43,525 bases of DNA from Halopenitus persicus. GTDB taxonomy: Archaea > Halobacteriota > Halobacteria > Halobacteriales > Haloferacaceae. Below, in pieces: positions 1-7,537 of this stretch. The notes under the pieces were generated by a model that was not told the origin of the DNA, did not search any database, and saw only the letters and a program-made list of their open reading frames with translations. The stretch lies in the NCBI RefSeq assembly GCF_900107205.1, contig NZ_FNPC01000013.1:1-43525 (forward strand), given 5' to 3'. A program made the translations under genes and the position numbers. Numbering within the stretch: position 1 is the first letter of the stretch; each line of letters begins with the position of its first letter.

Positions 1-708
1 CGAGCAACGGCGATCGAATTCGCTCGACACGGTGCATCCGTCGTCATCGCTGATGTTGACGACGACGGCGCAGCAGAAACCGTCGATCTGATTAGAGACG
101 ACGGTGGTGAAGCAGTTGCCGTTCATACCGACGTGACCGATATGGATGATGTCGACGGAATGGTTACAACCGCCGTCGACGAATTCGGAAGCCTCGACTA
201 CGCAGTCAACAATGCCGGTATCGGCGGCGCTCAGGCACCGGCTGGCGACCTTGACGAAGCAGAGTGGGAACTCACTATCGACATCAATCTCAATGGTGTC
301 TGGCGGTCACTCCGTGCGGAAGTTGATCAGATGACCAGCCAAGATGGCGGTGGAGTGATCATAAATATGGCGTCCGTCCTTGGTCACGTCGGGTTTCAGA
401 ATGCCTCGGCGTACGTGACCGCAAAACATGGCGTCCTCGGACTGACGAAGACAGCAGCGTGGGAATACGCCGATGATGACATCCGTGTCAATGCTGTGTG
501 CCCTGGGTTCATTGCAACAAACATGCTCGATGAAGGCGGTATTACCTCTGATGAAGAACTCCGTCAAGAGATCGCCGGCCGGCATTCACAGAACCGTCTT
601 GGGGAACCAGAAGAGATCGCTTCGGCAGTCGTGTGGCTCTGTTCAGATGCTGCCTCGTTTACGAACGGAGAGCCACTGACTGTCGACAGCGGCTACCGAG
701 GTATTTGA
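1..708 (+). CDS. SDR-family oxidoreductase, 5' end cut by window edge
   Basis: Short-chain dehydrogenase/reductase, a cytosolic NAD(P)H-dependent enzyme acting on an alcohol or carbonyl group; the substrate cannot be read from sequence. The frame is open from base 1, so the glycine-rich nucleotide-binding start lies outside the window. Visible are a beta strand ending in IADVD, which often selects the cofactor, the NNAG motif in VNNAGIGG, the catalytic serine in NMAS, the catalytic YxxxK in SAYVTAKHG, and a PG motif in NAVCPGFIATNM. The C-terminus (LTVDSGYRGI) is complete and typical of the family, so only about 20-30 residues are missing. A GTG at 133 could be mistaken for the start, but upstream codons are clearly SDR-like. 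Nothing in the neighbourhood names a pathway. Confidence 0.92.
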   Translation, partial: RATAIEFARHGASVVIADVDDDGAAETVDLIRDDGGEAVAVHTDVTDMDDVDGMVTTAVDEFGSLDYAVNNAGIGGAQAPAGDLDEAEWELTIDINLNGVWRSLRAEVDQMTSQDGGGVIINMASVLGHVGFQNASAYVTAKHGVLGLTKTAAWEYADDDIRVNAVCPGFIATNMLDEGGITSDEELRQEIAGRHSQNRLGEPEEIASAVVWLCSDAASFTNGEPLTVDSGYRGI

Positions 709-984
709 ACTGGAGACCCAGATCAACGTCACACGAGCGGCCGCGGTGGAATAGGGTCGAAAGGTGAGGCGATAAAAGACCGAATGGTCGATACTCAGTT
801 CCGGCCGCCTCACCGACTAGCGGTTGTATCGGATCTGGGATGAAAGCCTGCTAAGCCCCCAGAGTGCGTGAAAAGGTACTGGGATAGTCAATGGTCGATG
901 ATTCAACAGTGTCTCAGAATTCGTGGCTCTGATTGACCTATCTGCCAAGGACGCACTACCGTGAAAGGTCGAATAGGTATAGCC

Positions 985-1066
985 GGATCCGTTGAAATCC
1001 TCAGGCAATGATACGTTTGAAGTGGCACCGGACAGTCCAGGGTACTCACGGATCGCTCAGTATAGG
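985..1066 (+). repeat. Solo right-type end of the cassette family
   Basis: GGATCCGTTGAAATCC followed by TCAGGCAATGATA and, further on, GATCGCTCAGTATAGG. This matches the end at 10623 of the two-gene cassette (GAAATCCTCAGCAGATGATA, then CAATCGCTCAGTACAGG) in the same order and spacing class. No matching left-type end was found before 1459, so this is a solo or decayed end. The stretch 709-1153 around it holds no gene I can support. Confidence 0.6.
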
Positions 1067-1153
1067 AGACTCACATACCGATCGGTTCGTTGGCCACTCG
1101 ACGTCTGTCAAGAAAACACGAGATGAAAATTGGACGCAGCACTCCCCGCGGTG

Positions 1154-1396
1154 CTATTTACTCCACCTGATTTCGTACTCGAGTTCGTACCGTTGTTCGC
1201 CGGTTTCCGAATCCGTGAGTCGTTCGAGTTCGATTTCGAATCGAGGACGTTCCGGCACAGTCGCAGTCCGTTCTTCTGCGTCGCCTACTAACGTGACATC
1301 TCCGGATTCAATCTGATCGGCAGCATCGCGTAACGCGTCAGCAATCTCCGTTCTCGGCACCCGTTCCTCGGTTTTGAACAGTATCTCTTCGGGCAT
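1154..1396 (-). CDS. amphi-Trp domain-containing protein
   Basis: Eighty-residue acidic protein of the amphi-Trp type, a small haloarchaeal and bacterial domain of unknown function. It opens with PEEILFKTEERVPR followed by a predicted amphipathic helix (AEIADALRDAADQIESG type), then a beta-rich half with FEIELERL and YELEYEIRW; the closing W of the domain is near the C-terminus. The length equals the usual single-domain size. It stands alone between a solo mobile-element end and a cassette, so context says little. Probably cytosolic; role unknown. Confidence 0.8.
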   Translation of the reverse strand: MPEEILFKTEERVPRTEIADALRDAADQIESGDVTLVGDAEERTATVPERPRFEIELERLTDSETGEQRYELEYEIRWSK

Positions 1397-1458
1397 CAGT
1401 TCACACTACGCTCCCGACTGCAATTATAACCACGTGCGAATTCCAAACAGAAGACTAT

Positions 1459-1794
1459 GGCTCTACTGAAATTCTCAGCAAGTGATATATTCTGACTCGG
1501 TTGCGGTCGATACAGGGGAACCACCTATCGGTAGGTACTTTGTTCAATTCTCTTGACTTACGATATGGTTTTTCGCAAGAATCTGGTAATGGTCGCCTCT
1601 GCCGTGGTGGCCCTCGCTGTTCTTTTCGCCCTACGGGCATTTACGAACTTTGGGGTGGTGTCGAGGTTTGCAATTGTCGCCGTCGCCATAATCGTTACAC
1701 AATCTGCTCTCGGACGGGTGTATCAGTAAGCACTCTTCAACGACCAGCTTTTTCGGACGATGATTTATCTAAAGAATAGGATGTCAACAGAGCC
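1459..1794 (+). mobile_element. Cassette A: IS6-like ends around one small membrane-protein gene
   Basis: A 336-bp element. Its start, GGCTCTACTGAAATTC, continues with CAGCAAGTGATATATTCTGA and GGTTGCGGTC, which is the right-type end also seen inverted at 18476, 25686 and 34318. Its end is the inverted left-type end: reading the complement from 1794 gives GGCTCTGTTGACATCC, TTCTTTAGA, GTCCGAAAAAGCTGGTCG and TTGAAGAGTGC, matching 17945, 25153, 33897 and 42403. The single cargo gene (1565-1729) fills the middle, and its stop codon touches the left-type block. No target duplication is visible (aagactat before, agattttc after). Confidence 0.8.
1565..1729 (+). CDS. 54-residue predicted membrane protein, cassette A cargo
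   Basis: Starts ATG at 1565 and ends TAA at 1729. It begins MVFRKNLVMVASAVV and has two hydrophobic stretches, roughly residues 7-22 and 31-45, split by RAFTNFGVVSRF; a positively charged N-terminus suggests membrane insertion. No family recognised. It lies entirely inside cassette A, in the direction leading from the right-type end (with its TATA-like motif around 1488) to the left-type end, as in cassettes B, C and D. Expression is not proven, but a clean small frame with two membrane segments exactly filling the element argues for a real gene. Confidence 0.55.
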   Translation: MVFRKNLVMVASAVVALAVLFALRAFTNFGVVSRFAIVAVAIIVTQSALGRVYQ

Positions 1795-1823
1795 AGATTT
1801 TCGAGATAAAGGGTGCGTAGAAC

Positions 1824-2594
1824 CTAGAACAGATCGTCTGCCAGGTCTCCAAAGATATTTTCCAACCGCCGGACTGCATCTGGCGCAATCCGTTGAGCGG
1901 CCATCGGTTCGATGATTCGAGACGCGAACACGGCAGCAGCAAGTTCCTCGTCACTTCCCTTCCGATAATCAACGAATGGTCCATCCGTTTCGATCATCGG
2001 ACCATGGAGTCGCTCCGAGAGTCTCCTAGCCTGTTCTTTTTCATCCGGCGTTCGGAAGAGCCGAGGTTGCTCTTCGATCCCACTATCCGGACTCCACGCA
2101 TCATAGAATGCGTGCCCCACTTCGTGTGCAAGCACAATTCCCGTGCGGAACCCAGGGAAGTCGTCTGGGTCTGTCCCGATTTCGATTAAGTTGACCCCAC
2201 GCCAGTACTTCCCGCGCACAGTCCTATCTTCAAACGCAACATCACGGTTAACGCTGTCAACGTACCCTTCCTCAGTAGCCAACTCGGCAACCTTGCTTGC
2301 ACGACGCCGCTGTTCGTCAATCGGAATAGTATCTACGAACGGGAAATCGAGCTCCATCATGTTTTCCCGCCACTCCGACAGGGTTCTAGTGACTGGCTCG
2401 TTCGACTCTTCATCTCGTTCCCGTTCCGACTCTTCACGTTCGCTATGGAGCTGGCGAGCTTGCTCTAGCGGATCGCCACCCTCTCGAAGCGTGAATGGTG
2501 TGTCTTCGTCTCCAAGACGAACAAAGCCGTCATCCAGTTCCTGGATACGATCATCTATTCGATCCGCGAGTGTTGGCGATGGAAAGCGACTCAT
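1824..2594 (-). CDS. ImmA/IrrE-type HExxH metallopeptidase-like protein
   Basis: Protein of 256 residues with a charged, coiled N-terminal half (many E and R around residues 45-75) and a zinc-peptidase motif HEVGH at about 157-161 in IVLAHEVGHAFYDAW, followed by an acidic helix (SDEELAAAVFASRIIEP, near 214-230) that could give the third ligand. This layout fits the ImmA/IrrE (COG2856-like) group, cytosolic peptidases that often cleave a partner transcription regulator. It lies 18 bp downstream of the sigma-region-4-like regulator on the same strand, so the two are probably one operon; cleavage of that regulator is an inference. Start is the ATG at 2594. Confidence 0.75.
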   Translation of the reverse strand: MSRFPSPTLADRIDDRIQELDDGFVRLGDEDTPFTLREGGDPLEQARQLHSEREESERERDEESNEPVTRTLSEWRENMMELDFPFVDTIPIDEQRRRASKVAELATEEGYVDSVNRDVAFEDRTVRGKYWRGVNLIEIGTDPDDFPGFRTGIVLAHEVGHAFYDAWSPDSGIEEQPRLFRTPDEKEQARRLSERLHGPMIETDGPFVDYRKGSDEELAAAVFASRIIEPMAAQRIAPDAVRRLENIFGDLADDLF

Positions 2595-2612
2595 TCAGCG
2601 TCTCCTCGCATC

Positions 2613-3203
2613 TTATGAGAGGGGCGTAATGTCGCTTGAGGAACTCGCCTCGTCACTGACCCCTGCCTCATCAAAGAAGTCTGGATGAACCTCAGCGAGT
2701 TCATCAGCATCGACATAGACGAACTGAACCAAGTTCTCTGCCGCGGTCAGTTTCTCTTTCGCCCGCTGAAGATGCGTATCGACAGTACTTGGGGAGATGT
2801 TGAGGATGGCAGCCGTTTCATCACGGCTGAACTCCGCTTTCTCCCGAAGCGCGTATACATGGGCTTGTTTGTGACTAAGCGGCGTCAGATCGCCAAAGTG
2901 CCACGCCTGTAGGAGCGCTTTTCCCACGGTCGAGAGTTCAGTCTCTACGTCGGCAGTACTAAATTCTCGAACACAGGCGGACATCAACCGGCTCTCACAC
3001 TCAATCGTGTACTCCGGTTTGAATTCCTGGTTTTCATAGTGACCGATCAAGATGCTTCCCTGGCCGTGAATGTAGTACGCAGCTAATCCATCGAACTCAC
3101 CGTCGCCAGTAACGCGTCCAATAAGGACCGCATTCTGGTCCGGAAGCCGTCGAGGAAGACCCTCGAATTCGGTTTCTTCGGAGACGGTTGGCTGATGGGA
3201 CAT
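2613..3203 (-). CDS. Sigma-70 region 4-like HTH regulator
   Basis: A 196-residue protein starting MSHQPTVSEE. Residues 20-100 form a domain not assigned here; residues about 108-155 (LSHKQAHVYALREKAEFS, ILNISPSTVDTHLQRAKEKL) are a helix-turn-helix of the sigma-70 region 4/LuxR type found in many haloarchaeal regulators. The acidic, serine-rich tail (ASSSSDITPLS) is likely disordered. I chose the ATG at 3203 because a perfect inverted repeat lies just upstream at 3208-3227; in-frame starts at 3218 or 3227 would be inside it. Heads an operon with the HExxH peptidase. A related but shorter protein is encoded at 20023-20379. Confidence 0.75.
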   Translation of the reverse strand: MSHQPTVSEETEFEGLPRRLPDQNAVLIGRVTGDGEFDGLAAYYIHGQGSILIGHYENQEFKPEYTIECESRLMSACVREFSTADVETELSTVGKALLQAWHFGDLTPLSHKQAHVYALREKAEFSRDETAAILNISPSTVDTHLQRAKEKLTAAENLVQFVYVDADELAEVHPDFFDEAGVSDEASSSSDITPLS

Positions 3204-3207
3204 CGTC

Positions 3208-3227
3208 TTGCTACACATTTGTAGCAA
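3208..3227. promoter_or_regulatory. Candidate operator: perfect inverted repeat next to the regulator start
   Basis: Arms ttgctaca and tgtagcaa (8 bp each) around a 4-base spacer, ending 5 bases before the ATG of the regulator at 3203. Position over the start region is that expected of an autoregulatory site of the adjacent HTH protein. Binding is inferred. Confidence 0.5.
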
Positions 3228-3451
3228 AAGGTCAAAAAGCTATCGCCGCTAACCTCACCAGCGACAGAATCGTCTCTCTCGTTGCTGAGTACTGAAGACA
3301 ATAATAGATACACAACCCTCTCAGACCTAGCCCCGACTGATAATCGGTTTGAGTAACTCCGGTATATTTACTGGTGTGTTCATCTTTTGCGCCTCTATCA
3401 CGTATCCCTTCCGTGTTAACTTATTTACAGTACTGTAGTGAGGCTGATCAT

Positions 3452-4078
3452 ATGGGCGTGGTACTAGGTTGGGTCCGACGCCGGCGATGGACACTATATC
3501 TTATTGTGTTTTTTCTGGGGTGGTACGGCTTGCAGTTGAGTGTACTCACGATCTTTGGAGAGGATGTCGCTCAATGGTGGTTCTACTTCGGTAAACCACC
3601 GGATACGTTGTCACCGGGAATCATCTTCGGCCCAATCTCACACGATATGTCTAACCTCACTCACATCGGTGGCAACGTCTTTTTTCTTTTCATCGCTGGT
3701 GGGTTCGCTGAACCGTACATTGATGGGAAAAAGATTCTGTATGTGGTATTTGGTCTCGGGTATCTTGGAACGTATCTGGCGAATGTGACTGCGTTGGTTC
3801 ACCAACTATGGATGATTGCTGGTGCTAGCGGGGGTATCCTCGCTTTGTGGGCATATACTGGACTCAAACTACGACACAAAGCCTACGAATACCAGTCGGG
3901 GCTGACGTTCTCACGGGACGACCTAGAGCAAATCACTGCAGTGCTTCTAATTCTGGGGACCCCGGTGTTCTTACTACATGAGGCCGTTTTAGCGGCACAG
4001 TTTCATAGCGGCCATGTGATCGGTCTGATCTTAGGCTGCGTGTATGTCGGGTATGAAGAATATCTCAAAACACGATGA
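3452..4078 (+). CDS. Rhomboid-family intramembrane serine protease
   Basis: A 208-residue membrane protein that would cleave transmembrane segments of other proteins within the bilayer. It has about six hydrophobic segments. Family motifs are in order: the H-x-x-x-N element in HIGGNVFFLF (H71, N75), the nucleophile in GASGG (serine about 127), and the base in HSGHVIGL (histidine about 188). The catalytic Ser-His pair is therefore intact. I prefer the ATG at 3452 (MGVVLGWVRRRRW) over an upstream in-frame start at 3374, because the latter sits right behind a TATA-like element (ggtatatttac near 3361-3371) and adds non-conserved residues. Substrate unknown; monocistronic. Confidence 0.85.
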   Translation: MGVVLGWVRRRRWTLYLIVFFLGWYGLQLSVLTIFGEDVAQWWFYFGKPPDTLSPGIIFGPISHDMSNLTHIGGNVFFLFIAGGFAEPYIDGKKILYVVFGLGYLGTYLANVTALVHQLWMIAGASGGILALWAYTGLKLRHKAYEYQSGLTFSRDDLEQITAVLLILGTPVFLLHEAVLAAQFHSGHVIGLILGCVYVGYEEYLKTR

Positions 4079-4177
4079 TGAATACGAGTTTGATGTCACT
4101 ACCGATCCAGAGTCTCTGTTGTCCTTCCGTGTTCATTCACGCCAAGCGTTAACTACTCTCCATAGCAACTATGAGAT

Positions 4178-4507
4178 ATGGAATACGTCAACGGTGATGA
4201 CGTTACGAACAATAAGCATCTGGCAGAGGCAATCGATATGACGCGAGAGGGGAGCGCTCAACCCGGATCTGCTGGCTACGATGAACCAGACAGTGCGGGG
4301 GCCGGAATGACGCTTCGTGATTCGTGCTTCCTCGTAGCGATTGAGAAGCTCGAAGAGATCCAGTCCGCGCCTCAGGAGAGTCAAGACGAAATCGACCACG
4401 TGTTGCGGATGCTTCGAGAGGAGCGAAACGCGAACAACGAACGCCGTGCTCGTGTTATGGCGGAAGCTCACGAGGTTCTTCAGGATGTCTGGGTGCCGCC
4501 GACATAG
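4178..4507 (+). CDS. Hypothetical acidic protein
   Basis: A 109-residue soluble acidic protein. The N-terminal third is low in structure (GSAQPGSAGYDEPDSAGAG); from about residue 44 a helical region follows (SCFLVAIEKLEEI, DEIDHVLRMLREERN, RRARVMAEAHEVLQDVW) that could be coiled coil. No family recognised. It begins about 100 bp after the rhomboid gene on the same strand and could be co-transcribed. Start uncertain: an internal ATG at codon 21 would give a shorter protein. Confidence 0.5.
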   Translation: MEYVNGDDVTNNKHLAEAIDMTREGSAQPGSAGYDEPDSAGAGMTLRDSCFLVAIEKLEEIQSAPQESQDEIDHVLRMLREERNANNERRARVMAEAHEVLQDVWVPPT

Positions 4508-4558
4508 AATTAGTTGAGCCTTTTCGAACGCACCCTGTACCTGCACGTCTGCATCGTT

Positions 4559-4696
4559 TTAGAGCATCAACGCGTAGCCTGTGATTGTGAACAGTACAAA
4601 GAATAACAGCATCCACGGTGCGGAATGACGTGCCCACGTTGTGAATACTTCTTGTGGGGTGGTATTCGGTGACTGTATGTAGAGGGTGTCATAGAA
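4559..4696 (-). pseudogene. 3' fragment of a small membrane-protein gene
   Basis: Reading the minus strand toward 4559 gives a frame of about 45 codons with no start codon at its head. It contains NTTPQEVFTTW, then one hydrophobic segment (WMLLFFVLFTITGYALML) and a stop. The frame is cut upstream by a stop inside the gtcatagaactattc repeat at 4688-4702, so the 5' part was probably lost when that element inserted. Family not recognised. Confidence 0.35.
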
Positions 4697-4702
4697 CTAT
4701 TC
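4688..4702 (+). repeat. Solo insertion-sequence end, family 2
   Basis: gtcatagaactattc, followed by acaagg, occurs here and, as gtcatagaactattc followed by gcaagg, at 17559-17573; a diverged form (gtcatagaaaagttgc) lies at 19363. All are in the same orientation with no partner end seen. They look like remnants of one element type whose body is absent from the window; I cannot name it. Confidence 0.4.
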
Positions 4703-4746
4703 ACAAGGAGCTGTTTCTACCTAAACAGGGGCCGTCGTCTACCTAT

Positions 4747-5160
4747 TCAATCCTCTACGACCCACCTAGGTGCTTCGTTGAGTTGGACGATCTTGTCGTC
4801 ATTGTAGTTAAGCGTATCAACGTGTTCCCGTAGGTACCCCCGAGCCCGGGGACTGGTCGTGTCCTGACCCCACTTGAGTTTCGACAGTGGCACGACCTCA
4901 TAGTCTCCGGTTTCATCGGCCCGCTTGCTTCGGATAATCAGACTCGGGCGCAGAATAGTTTCTCCGCGTTGCTCAGTACGGGCCAACACCACATCACCAG
5001 CAACGTACCCTTCATCCTTCTCTGGTTGTTCAATGGTTGACCCAGAGAGTGCGGCAAGACGCCGAATGACGTTGTCGAACGTGTCGCCCGGCCCTTTCAT
5101 CTGGTTTAGCGCACTCCACGACTCATTCGTGACCTCGATGGTCGTTTTATCGCGTGGCAT
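4747..5160 (-). CDS. Ribbon-helix-helix-like N-terminus fused to an unknown C-terminal domain
   Basis: A 137-residue protein. The first 40 residues (TTIEVTNESWSALNQM, FDNVIRRLAALSG) look like the short DNA-binding module of haloarchaeal VapB/RHH-type antitoxins. From about residue 50 (GYVAGDVVLARTEQRG, LRPSLIIRSKRADETGDYEVVPLSKLKWG) a beta-rich domain follows that resembles the barrel of MazF/PemK-like proteins in overall pattern (a transport of the type DVVLA...RPSLII), but this is only a resemblance. If right, regulator and toxin-like parts sit in one chain. A perfect inverted repeat at 5168-5180 lies 7 bp upstream of the ATG at 5160. Stands alone. Confidence 0.6.
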   Translation of the reverse strand: MPRDKTTIEVTNESWSALNQMKGPGDTFDNVIRRLAALSGSTIEQPEKDEGYVAGDVVLARTEQRGETILRPSLIIRSKRADETGDYEVVPLSKLKWGQDTTSPRARGYLREHVDTLNYNDDKIVQLNEAPRWVVED

Positions 5161-5167
5161 AGCCGAC

Positions 5168-5180
5168 TGTAGTGGCTACA
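5168..5180. promoter_or_regulatory. Candidate operator upstream of the RHH-like gene
   Basis: tgtag tgg ctaca: 5-bp arms around 3 bases, 7 bp upstream of the start at 5160. The block gtggctac recurs at 5203-5210. A site for the protein's own N-terminal domain is a reasonable guess. Confidence 0.35.
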
Positions 5181-5301
5181 GAACTATAGTACTGTCGTTG
5201 GCGTGGCTACTATGGATACTTATCGTCTGCTGACTCCATCCTCTGTAGTCAACACGCTCTCGTGTCAGTATCTGAGACTTACAACATAGACGGAATAATA
5301 G

Positions 5302-5562
5302 TCATCGCCACTTGGATTCAATAGAGGTTCGGTAGCGAAGTCCGAGTACGGATGTGTTCGCGCAGTCTTTGATTGTTTGCGGTGGGTACTTTTTTCGGGC
5401 GTTTTCTATATTCTGATGGCTTTCGATCAGGTGAGTGAGTGCGGCGTCGATAACATCGCTGCGTGGGGGATTATCCGTGGGATCACCTGCAACGATCTGG
5501 CTGGCCTGTTCGAAGAGATGTTTCCGTTCATCGTTCAGTTTGAGGCTGGTTCGGTCAGTCAT
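5302..5562 (-). CDS. Small haloarchaeal DUF7386-like protein (putative RHH-type)
   Basis: An 86-residue protein beginning MTDRTSLKLNDERKHLFEQ, with PPRSDVIDAALTHLIESHQ, YPPQTIKDCANTSVLGLRY and ending RTSIESKWR. I recognise this from a widespread haloarchaeal family of unknown function (DUF7386 as I recall). The first 55 residues have the pattern of a ribbon-helix-helix DNA-binding protein (beta strand TSLKL, then two helices). The TNTSVLGLRYRTSI-type tail is characteristic. Length is normal. Alone on its strand; not paired with an obvious toxin. Confidence 0.75.
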   Translation of the reverse strand: MTDRTSLKLNDERKHLFEQASQIVAGDPTDNPPRSDVIDAALTHLIESHQNIENARKKYPPQTIKDCANTSVLGLRYRTSIESKWR

Positions 5563-6472
5563 AGATAGTTCCTTTAAGTATTTGAGTATGCACGGGGGGT
5601 GCTGTTGCGTCGTTCTGGGGTGAACGAGAGCCGGTTCTTCATAACGGTGGCATCAGCTATCGGTATGATCAGTGGGGAGATAGTCGCTGGCTGGGTCGAA
5701 TCTATGCACCTGACGTTTCGGTTTGGTGCTTTGAGGTGCATACATTGAGGATTGTGTATACATCTGCGTGTGATCCCGTGGGGTCGGCCTCGAAAACCAG
5801 GTTCCTGGTACTTGAACAACCATTTGTGACGCATATATACTGATTCTCCTTGATCCCTGTATAAAGTCGGAAAGTCACTCACAGGATGTACACAGTCACC
5901 TGACCGCGTATAGGGACACGGTGCTCTCTTACTAAGCGTTGTGACTTCAGTAAGAGTGCTTTCCGTGCTCGGCTCTACCAACAATCTACATCACAAGAGC
6001 GTCAAGAGAATTAAACAAAGTACCTACCGAAAAATGGTTCCTCTGTCTCTGACTGACTCCGTTGGCCGTAGAGGTCAGCGTCTAAACGTGCATCCTATAC
6101 CCCAACTTGGTAGTTTACCTGCGTACAAATCATAATATGATAAATATTTGTAGAATTCGATTGGTAGGGCTCTTACCGAACCCAGAGTAGGCATCTGTAT
6201 TCCAATAATTCTGGATAGCGCCTCAGAACCCGGAGAATCCCGTCAACGAACAGCTGACAAATTAGACTCACTCAATTTATACTACTGAACCCTATTGTGG
6301 TCAGAGGGATGTTTTGGATTACTGTCCAAGTAAGGTTTTAACCGTGCCGCGGTGACTTAACTAAGTACCAGGATCGTGGTCAGGCGATAGAGGTTCCGTC
6401 CTAACTTTATGGGATAGATCCCGAGAGCAACACAGAAAACATACATACCGGATACCCAAACTGAAGATAACC
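5563..6472. other. 910-bp stretch without a supportable gene
   Basis: Frames are present on both strands but none has haloarchaeal composition, a plausible start and a recognisable product. Short tracts such as WGERE and GDSRWLGRIYAPDV on the plus strand around 5615-5720 might be a decayed coding region. AT content rises toward 6130-6160 (caaatcataatatgataaat). The region separates the small RHH-like genes from the coupled pair starting at 6473 and may hold its promoter (ttatactactg near 6277). Confidence 0.4.
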
Positions 6473-7537
6473 ATGGCTCCCTCATCACCCCCAGACGATA
6501 TTTCAACCTCTGATGAGGATGAGCTACGGGAACACGTTTTGGACGGACTTCGCTTGGCTCTGGACGACGAACTCGCAGGCGGAAGCACGGTAAACCGCCG
6601 TGATCTTACAAAGACAGAAGAAGAGAAACTACTCTACTTCGCTATCCGTGATCTCAACCTACCGCTCACGTACAGCTGGTACCTCGCGGGGGTGAAGACA
6701 GACTCTGATGCGGGAACTTCGGAACAAACATCTTCCCCGCCAACACCAGGTCCGAATCTGTCGATTGCACCAAGCGCTCACAATGAATCAGGGGATCAGC
6801 CTGACGTTTCTTCGGACGTTGAACGGTACAGGGAATACTACAGAGACACTGTTTTCTTTGATGACTATACCCTCAAGGATGTCGTATACACCGGGAAGAC
6901 CGAATTCCTCTGCGATTTCTACAGAGCCTGTGCAGACGATAAGTATGAGGATCTGTACGTTCACTCCACCAAACTCCGAGAGAAACTTGAACAGATCGAT
7001 GAGTTAGTTGAAGGCCCCGATCAAGAGACTACTCTAAGTGACTGGGGGAGCGGTAGTGACGATGGTGTCCTTTCCCGAAATGAAGAGAAAAAGTTCCGAC
7101 GGTTGGTTTCTGAAATCCAGTTAGACATAGCTCGAATGGATGGTTTTGACGAATGTCGTCTCCCTGTACGGAACGCTACAGATGAAATAGAGATTATCCT
7201 GACTAAGCTCACACATCTGTCGTCTCTCACCGATAAACAGAAAGAACTCGTGAATAGTCTTGGAGACTTCTTCTATAAGTTCGTATGGCAGTACCCAGCG
7301 TTGAAAATATCAAGTAAAACTGCGACAGGCCCGAACGAGGAAGAATTACGGCAGAAGCACGAGGAGAGGTTCTCACGATTCCATACTACGCTTAGTCGGA
7401 GAACGCAGGGACTCCGTGAAGAGCGTGTTAAAGTCGGGTTAAGCCCATCCTCGGAAGAATTCACCGCTAATGAAAATAGTGAGATGATGGTGTCTATCCA
7501 TGAAATGTCCAGGGATTATCTGAGGGGCAATGAATGA
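6473..7537 (+). CDS. Hypothetical protein, first gene of a coupled pair with a PIN-like protein
   Basis: A 354-residue acidic protein. Residues about 15-68 (LREHVLDGLRLALDDEL, EEEKLLYFAIRDLNLPLTYSW) form a compact helical N-terminal module; about 70-115 is a proline/serine-rich linker; about 115-240 and 250-345 are helical, with a conserved-looking SDWGSGSDDGVLSR stretch and a charged coiled region near 305-325. No catalytic motif is visible and I do not recognise a named family. The stop overlaps the start of the next gene by 4 bp (ATGA at 7534), which implies translational coupling and a shared task. The pair lies next to the Orc1/cdc6 region. A partner or antitoxin-like role is conjecture. 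Confidence 0.6.
   Translation: MAPSSPPDDISTSDEDELREHVLDGLRLALDDELAGGSTVNRRDLTKTEEEKLLYFAIRDLNLPLTYSWYLAGVKTDSDAGTSEQTSSPPTPGPNLSIAPSAHNESGDQPDVSSDVERYREYYRDTVFFDDYTLKDVVYTGKTEFLCDFYRACADDKYEDLYVHSTKLREKLEQIDELVEGPDQETTLSDWGSGSDDGVLSRNEEKKFRRLVSEIQLDIARMDGFDECRLPVRNATDEIEIILTKLTHLSSLTDKQKELVNSLGDFFYKFVWQYPALKISSKTATGPNEEELRQKHEERFSRFHTTLSRRTQGLREERVKVGLSPSSEEFTANENSEMMVSIHEMSRDYLRGNE

Noticed and set aside
817-1008. 63-codon minus-strand frame
   Set aside because: Not acidic, runs into the terminal repeat at 985, no recognisable product; at most a decayed piece of a transposon.
1451-1802. Target-site duplication around cassettes A, B and D
   Set aside because: Flanking octamers do not match (A: aagactat/agattttc; B: caggatgt/tgtggggt; D: none visible). 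Only E is clear and C is partial.
5574-5984. 136-codon frame on the minus strand
   Set aside because: Composition is unlike haloarchaeal proteins (rich in R, P, C, few D/E), no motif, and the opposite strand is as protein-like; treated as chance.
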